A stretch of DNA of 64,000 nucleotides from Ligula intestinalis (GCA_036362985.1 JAYGXS010000007.1:8760464-8824463); one strand, 5' to 3'. Counted from the first letter of the stretch, positions 9,452 to 21,240 are shown. Numbers and translations: made by a program. The notes: generated from the letters alone by a model not told the origin.

Positions 9452-9848
9452 GCACGAGCCACTTATAGGACGGGATGCGAACTGCTGGAGGCCTGAGTGC
9501 CAGATCCTAACTCCATAAACAGGCATGTGGATATACCGCCCTGTTATTTTGCCATCCATGTCCGTGACCAGAAACCAGGGCCCAGTTCGTCTACAAGCAT
9601 ACAGACTGCCACGTCAAGGTGACATGCCGTTGCTCCAGGGACGCGCTTAGGATACTCGATAAGGTAGCGTGAGAATGGACGTGGCGTGGACAGCGACCAA
9701 TCAATGATTGCCACCCCCTCCCCCCTGCGAAGCCCATTTATGCGTAGCTGACGCTTGCTGTTCGCATTTACTCTGACGATGGCTTCTCATGTGGAGCCAA
9801 AAGCCCAGAATAAACTATCTTTCCAGAGCTCACGTCTTTCTCTTCTTT
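9452..9848 (+). mobile_element. Short PLE-tail repeat E, copy 2
   Basis: Direct repeat of 6,545-6,945, about 85% alike by eye. The protein part has a TGA in place of Trp (ELLEA-stop-VPDPNSINRHVD). Ends in a degraded hammerhead-like motif and a TTCCAGAGCTCACGTC end. Confidence 0.75.
9773..9804 (+). ncRNA. Degraded hammerhead-like motif
   Basis: CTGACGA (9,773-9,779) and stem II GGCTTC/GGAGCC are kept, but the GAAAC box has become AAAAG (9,799-9,803), so catalysis is very unlikely. Confidence 0.5.
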
Positions 9849-10339
9849 ACAATAAGCAGTAACAATTTTTTATCTAGAAATATCTAACTTTTTTTAAAAG
9901 CCTTAAATTCTGAAAATTTGACATATACCTATAAATTTGCTGGATAAATGCAGACATACTCGTTAATATGTTATTTCCTTTATATCAGAAGCAACATTTT
10001 GGGTATTTGATTATAATTAGTTTAGGAAGCCCTTTAAATTACGGCTAATAATCCACGATTTTCGAGCATTCTTCAAATAATATACATTTTGAGCAGTGTT
10101 TTCCCGAAAGACATTTGTAAAAGGCAAAGTCAGAACCTATACATCCTCTTTACCGTTCATATCCAATCTTTATCTAAAATATTTCTTATAAGGATTAACC
10201 CAAAACGTGAAATTTGGGATATTATTTCTTACAAAGATGGCAAAGTGGGTCATATTTATAGACTTGGCAAAGCATCAAAACACATTGACGAGCAAAAAAG
10301 AAGGTAATGAACAGAAGACTGATATCTAGAAATCGATGA
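9849..10339. other. No gene recognised, AT-rich
   Basis: A 72-codon plus frame (10,089-10,307) has no recognisable motif. Otherwise featureless. Confidence 0.45.
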
Positions 10340-10372
10340 TTCAATCGGTGGAACAGCACTTTTTCACCTTAC

Positions 10373-10403
10373 GTTTCGATACCCGTTGCAGCTTCATCAT
10401 CAG
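10373..10403 (-). ncRNA. Hammerhead-like motif
   Basis: Minus strand: CTGATGA (10,397-10,403), a 19-base interval with weak pairing, then GAAAC (10,373-10,377) followed by GTAAGG. Core boxes are intact but stem II is poor. Confidence 0.45.
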
Positions 10404-10453
10404 AAACATAAACAGAAAGCATAAACAGAAACTGGTAACATAAGCACAGGCAT

Positions 10454-10470
10454 TTGCAGTATTTATAGGA
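10454..10470 (-). promoter_or_regulatory. TATA-like box in family-A PLE tail
   Basis: TCCTATAAATACTGCAA on the minus strand, 67 bases before the ribozyme core. The same string recurs at 13,881-13,896 (plus) and 59,502-59,517 (minus), and in a mutated form at 56,241-56,256 (plus). Its conservation among otherwise diverged tails suggests a promoter for the element. Confidence 0.45.
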
Positions 10471-10720
10471 TATAGTTAGTACTGCAAGCGTATAAGGACA
10501 ATTGACGATAATTGCTCTCTTATGCGTTGGTATCTTTTTGACTGGCATGCAAATTCTGACGTGATGAACTTTCATAGCGCGTCGTGCACCCAGGCATGGT
10601 GATTGCTCGACCACCTGTATTTCCAGTGTTAAAATAAGACGATGAAGTGGCCTGTGCGCTCCCAAAGTGGCGACTCGCTTTGACCAAATTGAGCCTTAGC
10701 ACCAACTATGGATGTCTTAG

Positions 10721-11089
10721 GTCGTTGTACTTGTTTATGGATTGAAAGCCCGTGACTCAATTAATTCTTTTCTGATAGCGTTACGCTTAAAATAAATTAA
10801 AAACTTAAAGTGATTGGTCACAACCTTAACCATTTATTTTACATTACGCTTCGCTAGTATTGAAGCGCGTGTCCAGACAAGTATTTTGTAATATAGCTTT
10901 ATGTAAAGACGTTTTTCGCTAAGGAAAGGAGTAGACGACTAAAATTCGTCGCAGTATTTCAGAGCATTTGCAATAGAAGAACGGCACTTGAAAGTAAACA
11001 ACTAGCAGAAAAAAAGAATATAACAAATAGTAAGAAAAAAGGAATCTTTTCAAGACTATAGCTTGGTGGGCTGGCAACTGAAGGGATAA
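10721..11089. other. No gene recognised
   Basis: AT-rich with A-runs near 11,010-11,040. Nothing supported. Confidence 0.4.
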
Positions 11090-11500
11090 CTTGGACATCG
11101 CAGTCAGCTCAATGTGCATCTTGCTGTATGGAATGGCTGACTGTCGGGCGAGCGGGCTGAGAGTCAGGCTGAAATGTTTCCTCCTTAGTGTGGCCTTAAT
11201 GGGCCGCCCACATAAGTGGGAGCCCCTACGAAGGCGGCGTTATTATGGCACCTAGTGCAGTGTTTTCGCGGAAAACGGCCTGCGCCACCTCCCATTTCTG
11301 GTCTTCTTGACTTTGTCATGATATTGCATGCAGGTGCAGGAGTGGTCAGAGAGTGGGGTTGTATTTCTGTTAGGTCTGGTTTCACTATATTACCGCGGGA
11401 CTCACCGCGTTGGCCTCAGCTTGCTTAAGCTCGTGGTGGAAGTCGTCGGAAAGGATGATTGAACTGTCACTGGCGGCTCTGGTGGGAGTTGTCATGGTAT
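11090..11500 (+). repeat. Dispersed repeat F, copy 1
   Basis: Diverged direct repeat of 12,105-12,500: shared blocks include the AATGTGYRTCTTG start, TGTGGCCTTWATGG, CACCTSCCCAT and CCGCGGGA, ending with a GCTCGTGGT block. It leads directly into a GT-rich tract. No long ORF; function unknown. Confidence 0.6.
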
Positions 11501-11850
11501 AAGTGGTGGTGCTCTTTTCGGTGATAGTGGCATTAGTGGTAACGGTGGTCATGGTAATGGTGGTGTTTTTGTTGTTGAAGGGGAAGCTGGGGGTGGTGGT
11601 GCTACTGCTGGTGTTTGTGGCCATGGTAACGGTGGTTGTTGTAGTGTTTGCGGTGTTCATTGTGGTACTGGTGTTTATGGTGTTGTTGCTAGTGGAGCTT
11701 TTGGTGGCACTGGTAAGGGTTTAGGTGCTGGTGAGAACCGTCCTTGTGGTTGCGTTGGTGGTGACAGTGGTGTTGATGGTGATTTAAGTATTGGTGGTAG
11801 AGATGGTTGCGGTGGCAATGCTGATGGTTGTTCCTCTTGTGGTGTTGGCT
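11500..11850 (+). repeat. GT/GGT-rich low-complexity tract
   Basis: Built from variants of GGTGGTGTT, GGTAATGGTG and TGGTGGTGCTG. The long open frames through it (Val-rich on plus, Thr/Pro-rich on minus) are by-products of the composition, not genes. Confidence 0.8.
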
Positions 11851-11969
11851 GAGACAGCGTCTCAAAATGGATATAAATTTTATGATTGGCAAAAAAAGCT
11901 TCCTCTTCAACTCCATACAAATATCAATTGTGCTTTCTAAGGATTTGTTAGTAGTATATATTTTCACCT

Positions 11970-12510
11970 TAGGCGACCAATCAGCTCGGCGGTGGCCTAT
12001 TGTTGGTGGTAGGGGAGAGAGTGAGGCCGAACCTCAGCGCATTTTTTGTCCTCACTAAAAACAATCTGATGCGTTCGAAGCTCCCATGGTGGTTTGTAGT
12101 GCTGCTCATTGACAGGATAACTCCGACACCACTGTCGGCCCAATGTGTGTCTTGGCATGTGGAGTGGCTAACCACGGGCTGCAGGTCAGGCTCACTGCCT
12201 CCATCTTAATGTGGCCTTTATGGTGCTTCCAGGCGGGAGCCTGCCTAGGGAGGCGTGCTGTGAGTACGCGAGTTGAGTGTTGGTCGCGCCAGCCACCTGC
12301 GCCCTCCCCATCTCCGGCCTTCTCGAATTTTGTCTTTCCATCGGGTTCCGGTGTAGCAGTGGGGAAAGAGTGGGGTAGATTCCCCGCAAGTCCTCTTTCA
12401 CTATAATCCCGCGGGAATTACCGCCTTGTTTCAGCTGGCTAAGGCTCGTGGTCGACGTCATCAAGAGCGACGATCCAACTGTTGGTGGTGCTGGTGGTCG
12501 AGGTGGTAGT
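11970..12510 (+). repeat. Dispersed repeat F, copy 2
   Basis: The longest of the three copies. Its first half matches 37,590-37,880 (AAACAATCTGAYG, GGTCGCGCCARYCACCTGC) and its second half matches 11,090-11,500. It again ends in a GGTGGTGCTGGTGGTC tract near 12,480-12,510, so the GT-rich tail seems to be part of the element, as a simple-sequence tail is in some non-LTR elements or SINEs. Confidence 0.6.
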
Positions 12511-12689
12511 AGTTGTAGCATTATTAGTGTTAGCGAAGGTGTGCCCGGTGTCCAGGGTTTGCAAGAAGAATGGAGAAAGTTAATGTCGTCTTTTTAAGGC
12601 CAATTGGTATTCGTGAATGTGAACTGCGGCGGTTTTCCCATTCGGTCACAAATAACGTTATCGCATTCTCCATATCGGATTTGTTGTAC

Positions 12690-13010
12690 AAGTTCCTTAT
12701 TGTCTTAACAGTTGAACCTTACCTTAGGGCGTACAAATGTGGTGCGTAAATGCATATTTGCTTTCTTTACCGACCGGAGTTGGTGCTTCCTTAGTGGTCT
12801 GTCAACGATTTCAGACACTTTCGATATCGTTAGAAAGGATCAACTGGAACACTTATACAACGTACTCAACACCACGCTTTGGGGATTAAATTCACGCTCA
12901 AAAACGAAGCTGACGCCTCTTTGAAGGCACCAAATAATTCGAAATTGCTGACAGGAGTGAGCATGCGTTCTATGCTATATCTGTAGCCTTCGGTGCACCA
13001 CAGTACATCG
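12690..13010 (+). pseudogene. PLE reverse transcriptase fragment
   Basis: SDTFDIVRKDQLEHLYNVLN in one frame and GIKFTLKNEADASL in the next match the PLE active-site segment, normally YVDDTFVI...LNTTLPDIKFTMEEE. The first two catalytic-box residues are replaced (ISD for VDD) and a frameshift lies near 12,885, so the enzyme is dead. Same strand as the nuclease piece at 13,440. Confidence 0.7.
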
Positions 13011-13199
13011 GAAAACGTCTTTAAGGGACTTCCATCTGAAGTGCAAATTGTGTTACAATCGCAAAAACTGGCGTCATGCAGCAAAATGTACTTCTGTTAA
13101 GCCTGTAGCACGTTGGCTACCAATGCGACGACGCGAACGGCAAAATATGATTAAATAGTTACTAATATTAAGTGCCGATTTACAGGACATTGACTGTGC

Positions 13200-13440
13200 T
13201 CATGTTAAGGTAAATGTTTCATCACCATCAAGCTCTTTGACCAGGTGCAACAAATGAGTATATATCCGTCTGCATCCATCATCGTTTAGACAGCAGTAGA
13301 GGCCCAAATATCTATGCATGTCTACCTGAGATTTAGGAATAATATGCACATGCAACATTTTCCATATCGGTGCTCCTAGGCTAGCATTTACTTTAAGCCT
13401 GCGCACGATCGATAACAGTGAACCATGTAACGCAGTGTAG
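13200..13440 (-). pseudogene. Coding-like minus-strand segment, unidentified
   Basis: A minus frame of about 80 codons reads with a natural amino-acid mix (for example HGSLLSIVRRLKVNASLG and THLLHLVKELDGDE), ending at TGA 13,200. It lies between two plus-strand PLE fragments. I do not recognise it; it could be a host exon relic or chance. Confidence 0.2.
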
Positions 13441-13660
13441 CGGTCGACGCCTTTAAAGCACTTCAGGACGCGAATAGAGGAACACACAACAGTAGTTCTG
13501 AAAAATGACGCCAATTGTCATGTGACGGTTTATTCGATGAGACCTGGCCACGCATTCTACTTTGCTGAGGCCAAAATTCTCGAAAGACGGCGATCGTGAC
13601 TTGAGTCGTGGTTCATGCGCCCCACTATATAAACGAGTGGAATTGCCTACCAAATCCATA
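13440..13660 (+). pseudogene. Family-A PLE GIY-YIG nuclease fragment
   Basis: Plus frame: FRTRIEEHTTVVLKNDANC, VYSMRPGHAFYFAEAKILER, a stop replacing the usual residue after RRS, then LESWFMRP. This matches the C-terminal half of the family-A nuclease (RTRIAEH...RPGH...FEEAEILARGD...LLESWF). The GIY-YIG core itself is missing. Confidence 0.8.
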
Positions 13661-13880
13661 TTCTATCTTGCAGCTCAATTTGGCCAAAGCCAGTCACCAC
13701 CCGTGGAAAATACAAGCTAACGCGTTGGTTAAAACCAACCTCAAGAATTTTCATGGCTGAAGTTCAGATGGTCAGGTCCCGCATGTCGGTCATCAAGCAA
13801 TTATTACACAAATGGGCAACTATTCTCGATAAGGGAAGGGCCATATCTTGTCAAATGTTTTCAGTAGCAAAGTCCTATAG

Positions 13881-13896
13881 CCTATAAATACTGCAA
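13881..13896 (+). promoter_or_regulatory. TATA-like box in family-A PLE tail
   Basis: CCTATAAATACTGCAA, 51 bases before the CTGACGA core; same box as at 10,454 and 59,502. Confidence 0.45.
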
Positions 13897-13931
13897 GTGT
13901 TGTGTTTGAATTACCTGTTCCGCTTATTTCT

Positions 13932-13965
13932 CTGACGATGGATCAGCGAGTGGACTCCAAAACGT
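13932..13965 (+). ncRNA. Hammerhead-like motif, decayed
   Basis: CTGACGA (13,932-13,938), a possible short stem GGA/TCC, then CAAAACGTCAGG. The GAAAC box has lost its G. Confidence 0.45.
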
Positions 13966-14019
13966 CAGGTGGGTAAAGTTCTTGTTCCCACAATCACATC
14001 TGCTCCTTTTCAATTACTT

Positions 14020-17000
14020 CCTGCGGTACGCATTTTTGGCTGTGTTGAACATTGCGCGCGCCATAAACTATCTGTTTCTCACGTACCGGGCCAATTAAGT
14101 AATTAGCACATGGAGCTCACCCCGTAATCAGTGCATCTACTCTAAAAACAGAAGTGTATTCTGTCTGATACATACGCCCAGAATTTCGACATATGCAGAA
14201 GTAGCAGAGTTGTCGTAGCAGCCAGAAAAATGATTAAAGTCACTTCCTTTTGAAGGCAGTGCCATAGAATGCACAAACGCGAGGTAACAAAACTAAAACA
14301 ATGTGTTCTACAGGGCGGGGAAGGTCGGAGGAGAAACCCAGACGTTAGCGAAGGACAGATGGTTGGTCCGTATCTTTTTTCTTCTTCTCTATTGAAGCAC
14401 CGAACAGAGCTGTTGTTGAGCACCAGATCTCTTGTTCCCTGTACAACCACAAAAGTAAAATTTGCGAAAAAAGCGAGAGAGAGAGACTGCCAAAAACGTT
14501 ATTGTAGACTAGTTTCAGTGCCTTTACGAAGTTTTTTGAGGAAATAGGCCAGCTAAGGCGTTGAATTTAAACAATATCTTTGCAATAACAGCTAACTTCA
14601 ATCGCTTCATTTTGGCCCAAAATTATCGACACATAAGAAGACCATCTCCACCCAGAAAGTACCATAGCAGAAGTCTATTTTTCCCAGTATCAAGTCAGCA
14701 AGTGCACAACTGAAGGCAGGGAGATCAATCTTAGACAGAAAAAAAACGTTGTATTCTGTAAGCTTCAAATATCAGATGACCCAGCATCTGGCCGGTTTCG
14801 TTAAACTCCAACTGTCAAGCTCAAATGTGTTTTGGATTGAAAACAAGTTGCTTAGTTAGGGTTTAAATACTGATTCTATTTCAGCGTACTGTAGACACGT
14901 CTGGAGTCAGGCTTTTACATGCTCATCTTTTTCAGTTGCCTGCAGAAATCGCGCTCGGAAAAAAATGACTCTTTATGTGGTCCGAAAGATTTGCATGTCT
15001 TCCTCGGATGGTGCATTTAAAAGACAGGCAATTTTATGCATTTTAAATTTCTTTTTCAATTGCAGGATTATTTAGATGCCGAACGGGCCTTGTGATTGCA
15101 TTTATTTTGCAAAACAAAACTCAAGTACGCAGCTAAATCTTTAACAAAAAATAAACTGAACTAATAACATGAAACTAAAAACTAAATTAAAAGTAATAAA
15201 GGTAAACGTACGCAAAGAGAGCTTACGATCTTCGACTATATAAATGCAGTTATATGCATTATTAAGCCTACTTAATTGCATATAATAGGTATGTATGCGT
15301 ATATATTAAAGGACATAAGCATATCAACATTTCACCCCAACGATGTTTCCGGCGAATGGTAGAAATTTGGTGAAATCCGATTTTCCATGATAACAACAGA
15401 TTTTCGCTCCTATTTAGTACGGCGAAATTTAAACTTTTAAGGCATTGCCTACTGCCCTAAATCTACTGAACTATACATAACTACTTGCATATATTGGGTT
15501 GTGCAAAAACACCACCAATAAAAATAAAAATTCAAGTATATCACCTTCAGCCTCGGAATATCTTGCTTTATAATAAGTAAAATCAGTTCAACAAAACAAC
15601 CTAATTGCAGATTGAAAAATATTTTGTCAAATTGTGGAGTAATTTTTGTCAGAGAAACGGAAAACAACAAGTTTTGTGACGACTACTAGAAATGTGTACA
15701 TGTTAAAGTGTATTTTAAAGTAAAAAATAATCTCATTTAAACTTAATCGTCAAGATACGTTTTGTAGAATATAATTTGCGCTTATGCGTGATTTAGAAGT
15801 GGAGGAGACAGAAGCTTAGTAATTTTTGCAAAATGTTAAAGTACATTCAGTCATTTTTTGTATTTGCAATTTTCGAAGAAGGCTTTAGGGTTATTCGAAA
15901 TAATAACAAATGCTCTTATACAGCAAGACATTTCAGTTCTATAATTATCAGTCAAAGTCTTTCCTTTATTTTCAGGTAAACTAAGGAGAACGTCCTACTG
16001 GCCCATTTTCACTTTGACGTCATCTTGAAAAAAGGCGGCATTCTCAGATATTCATCATTATAACTAAAATGCCTTAAAAGGTGCTTAAAGTGCTTGTTTT
16101 AAGTTTAAATGTTTTTGTTTCAATTGATCCTACGCATCACAGTATGCAACTTCTCTTGCGGGCGTTCGTTTGGCTCGACAGAGTTCTTTTTTCTTTGGGA
16201 CGTATTCCTTGTGTCCATATTTCTCAGCCCGAATAGTTACGAAGTCATGTCTTGGTCACATGCCTTTTAAAAGTATCTTATATCAAAGCGTTTGTTGCAC
16301 ACGCTAAAAATAATATACGTTTATGCACGGAAGCTTAAAAGCTTCGAAAATTTGTGTAACCTTGCCGGAAATTAAAGGACGATCTGCACCTAATTTTAAT
16401 TCAGTACCTGAACTATCCATAACAAATGTGACGAAAGTAGAGTTCAGTTGATATAAATTAATTTGTAGGGCAATTATTTCACTTGACGATTAAATTTACA
16501 CACATTTGTCAAATTTATAGGTTTTTACAGTTTCTGACTTTGAGCCTTTATAAAACAGAATATATTTCTTAGCAAACAACTGGTACTTTTCATACTTATT
16601 TTAATTTTAAATTCGCTTAAGGCTGTGCATTATTATACAAATGTTTCGGCATGTGCCTTAATGCCGCTTTCGCTATTGGTATCGGTCAGTAGATTTGACA
16701 AACACATAAATGGGTTGCTCTTGATTTCTTTATTTGTTTACAAGTTATTTTACATGAGTTTTAGCCCACACTCTATCTGGTCTCACTGACCAACTGGGAC
16801 AAACGCCTGCTCGGTAATATGGCACATGCTTATTGGCTGCAGATTCAAATATGCCGCGGTCGACTTGGCGCATGGAACGGGCGTGGTTTGAAGGAGTTTT
16901 AGTCAAATATAGTACCGCAACGCATGGCAACCAGCATACAAGGCCAAATAAGAAAATTAAACAAATTTAAAAAGTTCCCGCACCTTGCTGGTGAAAGAAA

Positions 17001-17800
17001 ACATACAGTTTTTTGATAGCGCGGTCTATTTTATCTATTCGGCCCGTCGTGTCGATTAAATTTTAGGCACCTCCTTGTTCCAACTTCTGTGCAAAAGTTT
17101 ATTGTATCATTTGAGTAGGCTTTTTAAAACTCTCCTCCATGTCCCACCTTCCCCTCAGGCTTCTGTCACCCTGAGAGCAAGGAAATATCGACGCCAATAT
17201 ACAATATCTAACCAAGTTGATCAAATTCTCAGATAATTACAAAGAAATCCCTGGTACGAAAAAAGGCCATGCTAAATTTGCAGAGGTCTTAACGTATCAA
17301 AAGAAACGTCCCAATAAAAGAAGACATATTTTATTTCATCAATTAAGATTATGTGGCAAAGGAAACGCAGTTTTTTAGAGCAATATAAAATTTTGAAAAA
17401 AATGAAAATAGGAACTACTAAGAAAACTTTACTTTTATCTGTAAAGGTAGTCCGTTCATGCTAAAACCCGAATGAGTAAAGCAGCAAAAGTAGAACTGCG
17501 TTTGAAAATAATAGTATCTTATGCATGATGAATGAGGCGTGTTAAAAAACACCACTTCCATTGATTTATTTTTCAGATCTTTGAAACTCTCACAGTAGTC
17601 TATCTCCAGAGATGAGAAAGCAACCAAAAATTGAGTAAATATAGCGGCCATAGACCTAATAACTGTCAGATATCATGCCGTTGTCGAGGAGTTAGAAACA
17701 ACAATCTAAAAAGGATGGGCAGGAAAGTTATCAGTTGTCAGTGGGTTCGGGGGACAATTATATTGGTGTACGCTAATTAGCTGTCAGGGGAGCTGGAGGT
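14020..17800. other. Long AT-rich stretch, no gene recognised
   Basis: Short frames only: 92 codons at 14,269-14,547 (plus), 61 codons at 16,745-16,930 (minus) and 77 codons at 17,418-17,651 (minus). None shows a motif. No repeats shared with the rest of the window were noticed. Confidence 0.5.
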
Positions 17801-17834
17801 CATAAACAGCAATTAGTGTACCACCTTGTCGCCC

Positions 17835-17980
17835 GGTAGAGGGTCCTGGTAACCCTGCCTCCCCTTCCGGCCCTTTTGTTGTGCGGTCGTCTTCGTATGC
17901 TATTGTTATGTATGGCAAACTGAGAGGACCACACAACGAACCGGCTGGAAGAGGAGGCAGGGTTACCAGGACCCTCTACC
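17835..17980. repeat. 28-bp perfect inverted repeat made from a family-C PLE piece
   Basis: Arms 17,835-17,862 and 17,953-17,980 (GGTAGAGGGTCCTGGTAACC...) are exact complements over 28 bases with a 90-base spacer. The left arm and following CTTCC...GGCCCTTTTGTTGTGC match the family-C PLE at 25,400-25,460 (minus orientation). Because the arms are still perfect, the inversion is young compared with the PLE sequence around it. Confidence 0.8.
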
Positions 17981-17989
17981 AAGTGAATA

Positions 17990-19225
17990 AGTCTAAGATG
18001 AATGAGAAAACTTCCCATGAGAAGATACCTCTTCAGAAAGCGCTTAAGTAAGATGTTCTGTCGTCGAATGTGTGTACTCGCCCTTTTTGCAGATGAAGTC
18101 AATTTCAAAATGGGATAGTTTGACCGGTTGTTTGACGTCCTTATTATCTAGGGATTCACACACTGCTTAAAATGAAAGTTTTACTTTGTTATGTAAACCG
18201 GGACGGTTTTAAGAATGTTTTTTACTCCGGAGCACTGTCCTATGATGGCCAATGCATTACAGTGTACACTTAATTCAATTTCGTGGTCGCAATACTAAAT
18301 TTTCTGTTTTTAACACCATCAAATTAAAACATTTGTGGTCTTTATCAAAGACAATAATGTATCTTTAATCCCCCACTCAAATGTCGATCTTCACATTTCA
18401 TCAAATATGCAATCTAATATACGTGGTATATCGACTTGGTCCTTGTATTGACAAACCCCGACTATCGACATATTCAAATATCTTCACCTTTATTCAGATG
18501 TGCAATCTACTGTATGTGGTATTATGGCTTGCATTGCAGAACACTGCCTTTCCTGTCTAAGGACTACTTTTCTATTCGCCTACTATAGCCTCCCGATGTA
18601 AATCATATGGTCGACAACGACAGGCAGATAAATGTAGAAACCCTTTATAAAAAAAGTGGCATATGCTACTCGCAAATTTACTTATCGTCACCCGGACCCG
18701 GAGTAGATATTGATGGTCGCTGACGATATTGACTGGTTAAAGACTTACTGTTAAGGTTTTGTCTGAAAGGATTTCATATCAACCACTATCCAGCAGCGTA
18801 CTAATACCGCTCCAAACGTCTCCCGGTCACCCAGTCCATCTTTCTTTTATTCTATATATACATATTAGAAGAAGAGTCCGTTACGAAAATAGCAAACCAC
18901 TCGACGTAGAGAGATCGGCCTTTTGCTTTCGGTCGTTGAACATGACCTCGCTGGCAGCAGCTTCATAAAGTACTGCGTAATATATTCTCTCTGCAAAGTC
19001 CTTGGTATCCAAGGCAATGCAGGTATGACGCTTGCATTGATTTCTGATAAGGGAAGAGAAACATACTACTTATTGGTTGGAATTGGGTTCCAGCAATCAG
19101 TTATTCAGCTTCTGAATATCGGATTGGTCACCCAGGGGGTGCATAATCGGATTACCAGGTTTCTAGTGGCTCTTTAGCCCATCTTCACCTAACGCTAGAG
19201 GACACATACGAGGTCACGTGCTAGC
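17990..19225. other. No gene recognised; weak tandem duplication
   Basis: 18,378-18,440 and 18,480-18,540 are diverged copies of one another (ATCTTCAC...GCAATCTA...GTGGTAT), and a further relative lies near 50,060-50,110. An 84-codon plus frame at 18,923-19,177 is unrecognised. Confidence 0.4.
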
Positions 19226-19229
19226 AGTC

Positions 19230-19320
19230 CAGCTCACTCGGCAGAGGTGACTTGAACCTGCATGAACGCTCGATCTTGTGCCGTGTCCCAAGCCTACTCG
19301 CGACGCGCAACTTTGTGATT
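19230..19320 (-). tRNA. Possible tRNA-like promoter remnant
   Basis: GGTTCAAGTCACC on the minus strand at 19,245-19,257 fits a pol III B box, and GCGAGTAGGCTTGGG upstream is a poor A box. No cloverleaf can be drawn. It adjoins a PLE linker fragment. Confidence 0.2.
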
Positions 19321-19389
19321 AGGGTATACAAGCGCTCACCTGACTGGTCGGGTCAATCATTGCTCTGACATTGGCTCACACAAAGTCCA

Positions 19390-19570
19390 CTCTGGACGCT
19401 CATATCGTTGGCTGCTGTGACAACCCCGCGCTCTCAGAGGCCGACGCCGTGCCAGAGCGAGGGGCCACTCTCTCCTAAATATTCTCCAATCTTTTTGTAC
19501 AGAATGAACAGTTCATTTCATTCTTGCCTCCCACGACACTTCTTCTAAGGAACCGGGCCTGAAAAATCTT
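19390..19570 (-). pseudogene. Family-A PLE linker fragment
   Basis: Minus strand from 19,570: CAGGCCCGGTTCCTTAG..., then TTCTGTACAAAAAGATTGG and GCGCGGGGTTGTCAC. It matches the segment just before the GIY-YIG domain at 61.8-62.0 kb and the first 110 bases of repeat R1. Stops occur in every frame. Confidence 0.55.
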
Positions 19571-19574
19571 ACTG

Positions 19575-21035
19575 ACAATGGGTAAACCTTATCAACTGTA
19601 TTGCCTTGGTGAGTCTTTGCGAGATCTGACGAACCTCTTATGTGGGTTTGTCGGGTATACGGTTTTCATATGTTCACAGACGTTTTCCTATGCGCTGTGG
19701 AGCTTTCACTATCCAAACTTGTCGTTTTGCGAGGTAAAACACATTGCCTGTAAAGTTGAGCCATCGTTTTTTGCTCTTCACTAACTGGTTCATTCTGTGC
19801 TGTTATTGCTGGTAATAACGTCAGTTTTACGATTAAAGTGTAAAATCACTTGTGGCATTACTATAATCCGCGGCGTCTGCATCAGTGGGAACTCGTGGAT
19901 GTTCGTTTTGTGTGGAAATGAGTAGGAAGTACATGACGGTAGAAAACGCGAGAAAAATGTATGCAAAACATTTATCATCCCTGGCAAAATTACCTTACGT
20001 TATCTACGAAAACAAAGAAATGATAATGAATAACTTTAGGCGGATGTGATACTTCAAAGATATAAAAGCAGTTCTTACTACTTGTTAAATAATAAACAAT
20101 GATCTTACTATTCTCTAAGTCCCGGTGACATAAAAATTTTCTCCAACTAAAAACAATTAATTGAATCTTTCCTTAAGTTGACTGTATAACTGTATAGTTT
20201 TTTTATATAAAAAGAGTTTTTACTTACTCAAAATATTTTTAACAAGTTAGCATCATTTAATAACAATTGCTTCAAAAATTGACCTTTAAATTCCAATAAC
20301 CTGTCTACGATTTTATTTGTTCCCAAGCTTTATTTAAAAAAGATAGATTATCTGTGCTGTTCATATCAAAAATTTTAAAGAAGTATATCTTTTAAAAGAA
20401 TTTACGGAAAGAATGAGTTTTGGATATTAGTTCACACGAAAATAGTCATGAAAACAATATTAAAGAATTCTTCAAAACGTATTGTCATCAAATTGTCGAG
20501 CAAAAAGTATATCCATCACCTCGTTAAAAAAAACAACATTGTAATTAGTTATTCAGCTAAGCAAGCTCTAGCGTTTTATCTTTTTCAAAGTTTATGTCAA
20601 AAGGAGGTTTTAGAAATCGTTTTTAAACTAACCTGAGGAAAATTCAACATTTCGGCTGAACGAGAAACAGCTCACTTTTGCTTTATACTGGACAATTTTT
20701 CACCATTGTGCATTATTTGTGAGCTATAATGTTAATTTTTGAATGTAAAAAGGATTCGTGGCATTTTTATCAAGATACTGCAATAATTATTATGATTATT
20801 CCGTCCGTTCCGTAACTTAATTATGCGTAAGCAAAAGGTACAGTGTACAACACATATATTTCTACATTACGTACATTTGATAAGATCGGTTTTTTCCTTT
20901 ACCTTCAGGATAATATATTACCAGTTTTGGTAACGTCAAAAGTACTTGATATCATCATACAAAATGTGGTCTAAGCTTTTTGTTACATTTTGCAAATCAT
21001 CACAGTGTAGCAAAATGCTGAAATTGAAACGGTTA
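19575..21035. other. AT-rich, no gene recognised
   Basis: Frames of up to 68 codons (19,578-19,784 plus) without motifs. Many A/T runs. Confidence 0.45.
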
Positions 21036-21039
21036 TCGT

Positions 21040-21240
21040 TCTTTTTCCCTGAAAATAAATGCGATTTTTTAAATTTGACTTTACTTGCATTTGAACAAAT
21101 TCGAGCTTAATTTTCCGGTTCCCGGATATGATATGTTTTAAATTGTTCTAACTTCTTGGGACTTCTTGCATAGCATAACGCATACTACTAATAAGTTTGT
21201 TTCTGTCGTACTATGCAGCAATGAATCTACCTTTGATATC
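21040..21240 (+). repeat. Dispersed repeat G, copy 1
   Basis: Diverged relative of 55,500-55,705: AAATGCGATTT, ACTTGCATTTGAACAA, TTCCGGTT, GATATGTT, CATAGCATAACGCA and GTTTCTGTCGT occur in the same order. No ORF. Unknown class. Confidence 0.5.

Larger units (their letters stand above)
10340..10720 (-). mobile_element. Family-A PLE 3' tail
   Basis: Minus-strand noncoding tail that matches 59,390-59,720 (minus) and 56,090-56,370 (plus): a segment containing CAGAATTTGCATGCCAGTC, a TATA-like box at 10,454-10,470 and a hammerhead-like end at 10,373-10,403. The element ends near 10,340. Confidence 0.75.
13661..14010 (+). mobile_element. Family-A PLE 3' tail
   Basis: Noncoding tail following the nuclease. 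It holds the TATA-like box at 13,881-13,896, a hammerhead-like motif from 13,932 and a GTTCTTGTTCCCACAATCAC end near 14,000. Confidence 0.7.

Noticed and set aside
10369..10665. 98-codon minus frame similar to the one at 59,300-59,728
   Set aside because: The similarity comes from conserved noncoding PLE tail sequence (TATA-like box and ribozyme), with frames not kept in other copies.
11385..11967. Several Thr-, Val-, His- and Pro-rich frames
   Set aside because: All are readings of one GT/GGT-rich tract on both strands in several frames.
13453..13659. 68-codon minus frame
   Set aside because: It is the antisense shadow of the PLE nuclease fragment read on the plus strand.
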